Assembly (NCBI GenBank): GCA_023440865.1
Contig: JAEXRM010000095.1
Span: 1-36,288 of the forward strand
Source: Bacillota bacterium
GTDB lineage: Bacteria; Bacillota; Clostridia; DSM-8532
DNA: 36,288 nt
Reading direction: 5' to 3'
The position numbers and the translations under genes are program-made. The notes below the pieces were generated by a model. It ran no database searches and had not been told where the DNA came from. It was given only the letters and a program-made list of their open reading frames with translations. Of this stretch, positions 30,541 through 36,288 are shown piece after piece (the stretch's first letter is position 1; every line of letters starts with the position of its first letter).

Positions 30541-31365
30541 ATGCGACAGGCGACACCTTCCTCTGTCAAGAACGCCTCGCCGGCGGCCAGGATGGGGCGG
30601 CCGGCGCATCCGAGTCCGCAGGCCGCGTCCTGTCCGAAGGATGCGACCTGCCCAATGGTTGCTCCGCCATGTCTGCAGCGACCGGAAATCGGGACACGGC
30701 ACGCGGGCTTGTGGTCACGCGGTGGCGCGACGGTGGAGCATGCCGTCGTATTTCCGCTTGTGCTGCTGATCGTGGGCCTTGTCCTGCAGCTGGCCGTGCT
30801 TGCGCACGACCGCGCGGTGCTCCGTGCCGTGGTCTCAGGAACGGCAACTGAACTTGCCGAAGCCTGGACGGATGTCGGCGTGGCCGCATCCTTTTCCAAG
30901 GACTCCGGGATGGAACCGGACATGTACTGGCAGGTGCGTACCCTGCTGGGGGCCGGCTCCGGCGCGGAAAGGCTGATGGCGGAACGGCTTGCGGACGCGC
31001 TGCGCCGTCGGCGCTGGATGTCCGGTTCCGGAATGGGCACGTTCGATGCGGATGCGATCGAGGTACGGATTGACTGCAAAGGGGGCCTGCCATTCGCCGT
31101 GTTGCGCGTGTCGGCTTCGGTTCCGGTCGGCGGTCTTGCGTCCGGATGGTCGCGGCTTGCCGGATCGAAGCATGCGCTGCGGATCCGGGCCGGGGCGGAG
31201 GTGCTTGTTCTGGCTCCCCGCACGGTGATCCAGGACTTGGATCAGGGGCTGCTGCTGCTGCAGGGTGTGGATGCGGTGCAGCGGGTTGCCTCGTTGACCG
31301 GGAAGCTGGGGAAGAGTCTTGGACTTGTGGCGGAGCGATCCGGCATGCGGCCGGCGGAGGAATGA
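30541..31365 (+). CDS. TadE-like membrane pseudopilin protein
   Basis: TadE-family proteins are minor pilins with one N-terminal hydrophobic helix. In this 274-residue protein the helix (AVVFPLVLLIVGLVLQLAVLA, about residues 68-88) is preceded by SRGGATVEHA, which fits a prepilin peptidase site after G61 with glutamate at +5 (E66). The leader before the site is long, 61 residues, and rich in Pro, Ala and Cys; a later start such as ATG 30655 would shorten it, but the ATG at 30541 directly follows the tadC stop and has GGAGGG 9 bases upstream. The rest is predicted to lie outside the membrane and has no motif I recognise. Confidence 0.8.
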   Translation: MRQATPSSVKNASPAARMGRPAHPSPQAASCPKDATCPMVAPPCLQRPEIGTRHAGLWSRGGATVEHAVVFPLVLLIVGLVLQLAVLAHDRAVLRAVVSGTATELAEAWTDVGVAASFSKDSGMEPDMYWQVRTLLGAGSGAERLMAERLADALRRRRWMSGSGMGTFDADAIEVRIDCKGGLPFAVLRVSASVPVGGLASGWSRLAGSKHALRIRAGAEVLVLAPRTVIQDLDQGLLLLQGVDAVQRVASLTGKLGKSLGLVAERSGMRPAEE

Positions 31366-31368
31366 GAC

Positions 31369-34300
31369 ATGGGCGGAAGGAACCTGGTGCTGCGCGACAT
31401 CAAGGTGCGGCTGTTCTCCACAGCTGGTGGGAAAGGCCATGGGATGCGGCGCGCGGGCATGCGCCGCGGAGGTACGACGGTTTTCCTGTGCATCCTGCTC
31501 TCGGCGCTGGTGCCGATGGGCTGCGTCCTGACCGATCTTGCGCGATGGCAGCTGGCGCAGGTCCGTGTCCGTGACACGGTGGCGCTCGCCGCGGAATCGC
31601 TCCTTGCCGGGTACGATCGGCCGCTGCGCGAGCAGTATGCGCTGTTCGGTCTGGCGGACGCCCGACCCGATGTATTGGCGGCGAGGGCGGAGTCGCTGCT
31701 GTGCGCCAATCTCGAAGCGGATCCCCTTGCGGACGGGGATCAGCCGCCGGTGGCCGACCTGTTCGGCCTGACGGTGGCAGGCGTGCGTGTGGAAACCGGC
31801 GATGCCCTGGCCCGGGCGGAGGTGCTCGGCCCCTATGCGGCGGACTGCATGCGGTATCGGGCTCCCGTCCAGCTCGCCGCGGGTTTTGTGGAGAAGCTTG
31901 CCGCCTTTCGGGGCGCCATGGCCGAGACGGAGGTCATACGCACGGACATGGCGCTGGAGCGGGCAAGAGCGCTCCTGCGCGAGGACCTTGTCCGGCTCCG
32001 GCTGCTCATGACGATGCGGATGCCCGCTCTCGGCACCGATCCAGGCACTGCCGGCGGAACCCTCGCCGATCGGATCGATGCGGTGGTGGACACACAGGCC
32101 GAGTCTGTCAGGCTGGCCGCAACCAGGTACAACGCGGCTGTTCCGGCACTCGACGCGCTCCTGCCGCAATTGAGCGCCTGCCGTGTGCGCCTGGAACTGG
32201 CGCAGGCGGCGGCCCATGCCGCGGAAACGGAAGCCCTCAGGGCGCGCAAGGCACTGGCGGATGCTGTCGGTGGCCAGTCGGCCGGTGCCACGCGGGACGA
32301 CGCAGGACAGGCGCAGGCAAGCGGGGGACATGGGCAAACGGACGCCGCTCATGCGGCAGGCGCGGACATTGCCGCAGCGGCGGGCGGAGGAGGGGAAGGC
32401 GTTTCGGATGCGAAGGCGGTGTCCGCGCTAAGGGCGGAGGTGGTCGTCCGGGAAGCCGCGGCGGGAGTGGCGCTTCGCGAGGCGGAGTCCTGCCGGCAGA
32501 CATGGGAGGCGTTGCTGCGGACGCAATGGGAGCCCGCTGCCGCTTCGTGCGGGGCTTCGCTCGAAACGGTCTGTGCTGGTTTGGCGGAAATCATGCGGGC
32601 GGAGGGAGAGCTGGCCGCGCATCTGGAACGGTACGGGCGGACGCTCGCAAAGGCCGGGACACTGGCGCAGGGTCTGGTTTCCGGGCTGGAGCGGATCGGC
32701 CCGCAGACAGCGGCGGCCGCGGCCGGCGCACGGAAATCGGGCACGCTCTCGCAGGGTTACGCCGAAGCGGATGCGGCCAGGGTCCCTTCCTTCCCGGATG
32801 CGGTTGTCATGGAACGGGTGAGGGAGGGTGCGGAAGCAGGGGAAAGACTGCTGGAGGGTTGGTCCGATGTGGTTGCCCAGCAAATGGCGCAGACGAGGAA
32901 CCTGCTTCGGGATGCCGAGTCGGCCGCTGCGAACTTTCGGACAGTCGCAGCGGAACCCGGACGGGATAGCTCATTGCCGCTTCCGGCTCTTGATCCTCAG
33001 TTGTCGCGGGACCCTGTGCCGGGGACGGATCTGAGCTCGCTGGCCGGTTTTGCGGATTATGGGCGGATGCGTCAGGCCGGCACGATCGCCATACCGGATT
33101 TCGAACCGGGACAGCCGGCATCCGGTCAGGAGATCTCCGAATACCGGACCTGGCTGTCGACATGGACCGGCGAGCACGGGCAGACGGAAGGGGAGGAGGA
33201 TGCGGCGGTGGAGGATGACAGAACCACCTCGACGGGGCAAACCCTCCGTTCCATTCGAGATGCCGCATCCAGAACGGCTCGCCTGGTCAGGGGGGAGGAG
33301 TCGGACACCGGCGATGCAGGCAACCTGCGTGCCATACCGCAGCACCTCCTGGACACGCTGCCCTCCTGCCTGGCATCACAGGCCCGTGCGCCGCATCCGC
33401 TTGCGGATACGGGGACAGGAACCACATCGATTCGGGAACGGCGGGAAAACAGCTATACGGCGAGCCTCGACCGGTTCGCCCGGGCAGGCGGGCGCCTGGC
33501 GGAGCTGTCAGACCTGTCGGGCCGCAGTTTTGTCGAACGGCTGTGGGAGGACGCCTACATCCTTTCTGCCTTCAAGCACGCGGGTATGCCTGAGGGCGGC
33601 ATCGTGCGCGATCTATCATGGGGCAGAGACCTCTCGGGGACCGTGTTCGACAAGGGTGAAGTCGAATATGTGCTCTTTGGCTGCGAAACGGAGGCGGGAA
33701 ACCGGACGGCCATGAAGGGGACGCTGTTTGGCGTACGGCTCGGCATGAACCTGTGCCATGTGTATGCCTCGTCGCCCAAACGCTCCGCCACGCTAGCGCT
33801 GGCAGGCGCGCTTGCTGGCTGGACGGGCTTCGGCCTGCCGGTGGTCCAGCATTTTCTGATGATCGCCTGGGCTGCCGCCGAGTCGTGTGTCGATGTCGAA
33901 CGGCTGCTTCGAGGGGAAAAGGTGCCGCTGGTCAAGACGGAGGCGAGCTGGTTCCTCTCGGCGGGCAGCCTGCGCGGCACGCTGGTTCAGCAGCTGGTGC
34001 TCGATCCGCTCAAGGGTCATGTTGCCGGCGCATGCGGCGAGGCGATAGGCAACGCGGACCAGGCAGTCCGCGAGACCGTCGGCGGATGGACCGATGCGGC
34101 CGTGGAGAGCGTCTTTGCGCCGCTCGAGGCCCAATGCGAAGACTTTGGCCGTCAGCTCGGAGACGGCGTGCTGCTTGCGACGGAGGGAATGCCCGAAACG
34201 ATCGAATCCGGCATTGCGGACCTGCTCGGCCGCTTGCCCGCCGATGGGGAAGCCGACCAGCTGACCGGACGGTTCGGTGAGGTGTTGCATGCATGGGTCG

Positions 34301-34818
34301 AGACCTTCCGGCGCACATGTTCGGAAGCGGTTGTCGGATTGGCGGTGGAGCAGGTGTCGTCATTGCGCGAACAGGTGAAGGCAGAGGTGAGGCGGCAGGT
34401 TTTCGGATCCCGATGCTATGCCTCGTTGGTCGAGACGGCCCGCAGTACGGCCATGGGACTGGCAGACGCGGGATTCGACCGGCTGGAGCAGAAGGCGGAC
34501 AGCCTCCTGGGGCGCGACACGGCGTCAAACCCGTTGAAGTCGGGCATCACGGGTCGCATGGCGACCCTGTCCTATGAGGAATATCTCGCCCTCTTCCTGC
34601 TCTGCATGCCGCAACAGACGAAGACCGAACGGGTTGCCGACCTGATACAGCTCAACCTCGGCTCGGCCCTCGGCACGACTCAGTACCGCCTTGCGGAGCG
34701 TGCGACATGCGTCCGGCTGGATGTCAGCGTGGAGATGGATTTCTGGTTCATTCCCCGGCAGGTCGCCGAACGGGCGGGCTTGACCACCATCCGGTCGGAG
34801 GCGGTCTGCAGGTACTGA
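31369..34818 (+). CDS. Very large DUF5702-like Tad-locus surface protein (1149 aa)
   Basis: DUF5702-type proteins occur in clostridial Tad loci; their role is unknown. The N-terminus has RRGGTTVFL (residues 32-40) and a hydrophobic helix to about residue 56, then the family pattern LARWQLAQVRVRDTVALAAES and YDRPLREQYALFGL. The C-terminal half has further family-like segments: GEVEYVLFGCETEAGN, LPVVQHFLMIAWAAAESCVDV, and LSYEEYLALFLLCM with RVADLIQLNL near the end. Between them lie a long Ala/Glu/Arg-rich, coiled-coil-like region (about residues 160-500) with a Gly/Ala/Gln linker (about 300-345), a disordered segment (about 590-690), and a second helical insertion (about 880-1070). The insertions make it much longer than the members I know. 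A GGAGG site precedes the ATG. Confidence 0.82.
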   Translation: MGGRNLVLRDIKVRLFSTAGGKGHGMRRAGMRRGGTTVFLCILLSALVPMGCVLTDLARWQLAQVRVRDTVALAAESLLAGYDRPLREQYALFGLADARPDVLAARAESLLCANLEADPLADGDQPPVADLFGLTVAGVRVETGDALARAEVLGPYAADCMRYRAPVQLAAGFVEKLAAFRGAMAETEVIRTDMALERARALLREDLVRLRLLMTMRMPALGTDPGTAGGTLADRIDAVVDTQAESVRLAATRYNAAVPALDALLPQLSACRVRLELAQAAAHAAETEALRARKALADAVGGQSAGATRDDAGQAQASGGHGQTDAAHAAGADIAAAAGGGGEGVSDAKAVSALRAEVVVREAAAGVALREAESCRQTWEALLRTQWEPAAASCGASLETVCAGLAEIMRAEGELAAHLERYGRTLAKAGTLAQGLVSGLERIGPQTAAAAAGARKSGTLSQGYAEADAARVPSFPDAVVMERVREGAEAGERLLEGWSDVVAQQMAQTRNLLRDAESAAANFRTVAAEPGRDSSLPLPALDPQLSRDPVPGTDLSSLAGFADYGRMRQAGTIAIPDFEPGQPASGQEISEYRTWLSTWTGEHGQTEGEEDAAVEDDRTTSTGQTLRSIRDAASRTARLVRGEESDTGDAGNLRAIPQHLLDTLPSCLASQARAPHPLADTGTGTTSIRERRENSYTASLDRFARAGGRLAELSDLSGRSFVERLWEDAYILSAFKHAGMPEGGIVRDLSWGRDLSGTVFDKGEVEYVLFGCETEAGNRTAMKGTLFGVRLGMNLCHVYASSPKRSATLALAGALAGWTGFGLPVVQHFLMIAWAAAESCVDVERLLRGEKVPLVKTEASWFLSAGSLRGTLVQQLVLDPLKGHVAGACGEAIGNADQAVRETVGGWTDAAVESVFAPLEAQCEDFGRQLGDGVLLATEGMPETIESGIADLLGRLPADGEADQLTGRFGEVLHAWVETFRRTCSEAVVGLAVEQVSSLREQVKAEVRRQVFGSRCYASLVETARSTAMGLADAGFDRLEQKADSLLGRDTASNPLKSGITGRMATLSYEEYLALFLLCMPQQTKTERVADLIQLNLGSALGTTQYRLAERATCVRLDVSVEMDFWFIPRQVAERAGLTTIRSEAVCRY

Positions 34819-34842
34819 CCGGGGACCGGAAGGGAGGGTGTC

Positions 34843-36204
34843 ATGGAGAAGCATCTGGGCATTCATGCCCGGCGGGGCAGCGCGACAATCGAATCGGCCA
34901 TCGTGCTGCCGGTATTTCTGGCCGCTTTGCTCACGCTGTCCTCCCTGATCGGTTATCCGGTTTCATGGCTGCGTGTGGAAACTGCCATGCGCGACACTGC
35001 CAGGCTTCTGGCTTCCGGGGGCTATGCGGCCGAGCTGTGCGGGCTCCTGGCCGTGCGCGGCGATGCAGACTCGTTGGCGCAGGGGCGTACCTTGATCGGA
35101 AAGCCGCAGCTTGATGCATTGTCAGCACTGCTTGCCGCCTTGACGGCCTCCGACGGCGGACGGCAGGAGGAGCAGGCAAGCCCCGCTGCATACGGTCCGA
35201 CGCGTCAACCGGCCGGAGTGACGGCCCAGCATCCCACCGAGGCCGGAGACGTACCGGCCGCATCCCTCCTCGAGGAGATCCGCATGGCATGCGGCACGCT
35301 GTCGACCGATCTCGGGAGCGGTATCGCGTCGCTTTCGGACGAGGTGCTGGGGCAGGCTGCTTTCGCCCTGGCGTCCTGGCGGCTCTCCGCGGCAGATGGC
35401 GGAGAAAGCGGGGACCCATGGGTGGCGGCCGGCATACGCGGCGGGAAGAAGGCGGTCTCTTTCTCGGGAAGCCATTATGACAGTGCGAGCGGTCAGATCG
35501 AGCTTGTTGCGGACTATTCGCTCAAACCGGCGGCTCCGTTCGGGATGTGCCCTGCGATCCGATGCCGGAACCGCGTGCGTGTCGCACTCTGGGGTGCCGG
35601 TGTCGGGAGGTCGCTTCGCGGCCCCTACGCATCCGGCGGAGGTGCCGGAGGGGATGGTGCGCCGGCATCCGGCGGGGACAGCCTGTGGAACCATCCCGGC
35701 GATCCGGCTTCCGCATGGGGCCGTGGGCGGGCGATCGAATCCGCCGAGCTCGATCGCCTTGCGGCGGACGCCGCGCGCAAGGGTGCGTCGCTGCAAAGGA
35801 TGGATGAGATGCAATCCGGTTGCGATGCGCTCGTCCGGGATGGTTCCGGCCTGGTGGAAGCGCTGCAGGTGATCAGTCTCAATCCGTTTCTGGCTTCGTA
35901 TCGCGACAACGCCGCCGCAGTCCGGCGCTCTGCCCTGGCAGCGTTGTCCCGCATGCCCGATCCGGGAGAACTGGTGGAAGCCCCATCGGGCATGGATCCG
36001 CATCCCGTCGGGCTGCGCCATCTGGTGCTCGTGGTGCCGGAAAATGCGCCAGCCTGGATTGACGCGCTCGCCCGGGAACTGATGGGCAAGCTTTCAGCGG
36101 ATGCCGCGGTCCTGTCGGTGCGGCGCGGTTACGGCATATATGACGCTGATGCCGTCGAGACGGCACCTGCCCCGGGATCCGGGCAGTCATCGGGATCCGG
36201 GTGA
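34843..36204 (+). CDS. Second TadE-like membrane pseudopilin protein
   Basis: The 453-residue product opens with MEKHLGIHARRGSATIESAIVLP-type sequence: a short basic leader, a candidate prepilin peptidase site after G12 with glutamate at +5 (E17), and a hydrophobic helix to about residue 40. The large remainder is Ala/Gly-rich, with a Gly/Ser-rich segment near residues 265-295 and a C-terminal part starting at about residue 310 (RLAADAARKGASLQRMDEMQ). That part includes the strand-like LRHLVLVVPENAPAWIDALAREL. I do not recognise the C-terminal domain. GGAAGGGAGG precedes the ATG. A further ribosome-binding-like AAGGAG at the right edge suggests the operon continues. Confidence 0.8.
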   Translation: MEKHLGIHARRGSATIESAIVLPVFLAALLTLSSLIGYPVSWLRVETAMRDTARLLASGGYAAELCGLLAVRGDADSLAQGRTLIGKPQLDALSALLAALTASDGGRQEEQASPAAYGPTRQPAGVTAQHPTEAGDVPAASLLEEIRMACGTLSTDLGSGIASLSDEVLGQAAFALASWRLSAADGGESGDPWVAAGIRGGKKAVSFSGSHYDSASGQIELVADYSLKPAAPFGMCPAIRCRNRVRVALWGAGVGRSLRGPYASGGGAGGDGAPASGGDSLWNHPGDPASAWGRGRAIESAELDRLAADAARKGASLQRMDEMQSGCDALVRDGSGLVEALQVISLNPFLASYRDNAAAVRRSALAALSRMPDPGELVEAPSGMDPHPVGLRHLVLVVPENAPAWIDALARELMGKLSADAAVLSVRRGYGIYDADAVETAPAPGSGQSSGSG

Positions 36205-36288
36205 TCCGGGGGTGGCGCGCCGCGCAGCCGGTCCCGCGTCCATGCCCCCTGGCGGCGGCCGGGACGGCATGGTTGGCAAAAAGGAGAG

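Overview
The window is a GC-rich, gene-dense piece of a bacterial chromosome. It is most likely from a high-GC member of the Bacillota (Clostridia-like). The reasons are an L10-type leader before rplJ-rplL, a T-box leader before an aromatic amino-acid operon, a GlgC/GlgD pair, strong AGGAGG-type ribosome binding sites, a dnaG-rpoD pair, and a Tad locus with a DUF5702-like protein. These are family-level arguments from reading the sequence; no database search was run. I saw no rRNA, tRNA, CRISPR array or transposase.

Layout. 1-2120: end of rplA, a leader region with a nested hairpin and direct repeats, then rplJ-rplL and a terminator. 2138-3583: lysA with its own promoter and terminator. 3604-6686: der-plsY-gpsA, one transcription unit (a GTPase for ribosome assembly plus two phospholipid-precursor genes). 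6687-6872: a bidirectional terminator that is also a second copy of the hairpin repeat. 6873-9271 (minus): glgC-glgD for ADP-glucose synthesis. 9511-16648: a tight operon of cdd, era, recO, a 92-aa unknown, an AlbA/Schlafen-type regulator, a PilZ (cyclic-di-GMP) protein and an ADP-forming acyl-CoA synthetase fusion. 16814-19417: a T-box (probable phenylalanine specifier) in front of DAHP synthase and prephenate dehydratase. 19520-20888 (minus): the membrane beta subunit of a sodium-pumping decarboxylase and a 46-aa gamma-like subunit. 21179-25988: a DnaQ-like exonuclease, dGTPase-like protein, primase and the main sigma factor. 26239-36204: a Tad/Flp-type pilus operon (degenerate CpaE/TadZ, CpaF, TadB, TadC, a TadE-like protein, a 1149-aa DUF5702-like protein, and a second TadE-like protein) that continues past the right edge.

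How the parts relate. Most of the window is housekeeping: translation, replication, envelope and storage metabolism. The accessory part is the Tad operon, which starts directly after the rpoD terminator from a recognisable promoter. Its secretion ATPase and two membrane platform proteins look intact. Its CpaE/TadZ homologue has lost the nucleotide-binding loop. Three of its membrane proteins share an RG^GxTV-like prepilin cleavage context. A PilZ protein lies about 13 kb upstream in the era-recO operon, but any link to the pilus is speculation.

The most notable non-coding observation is a pair of homologous hairpins in opposite orientation (696-758 and 6792-6853). They share a nearly identical core and loop, and at least one compensatory base-pair change in the stem suggests a small dispersed structured repeat.
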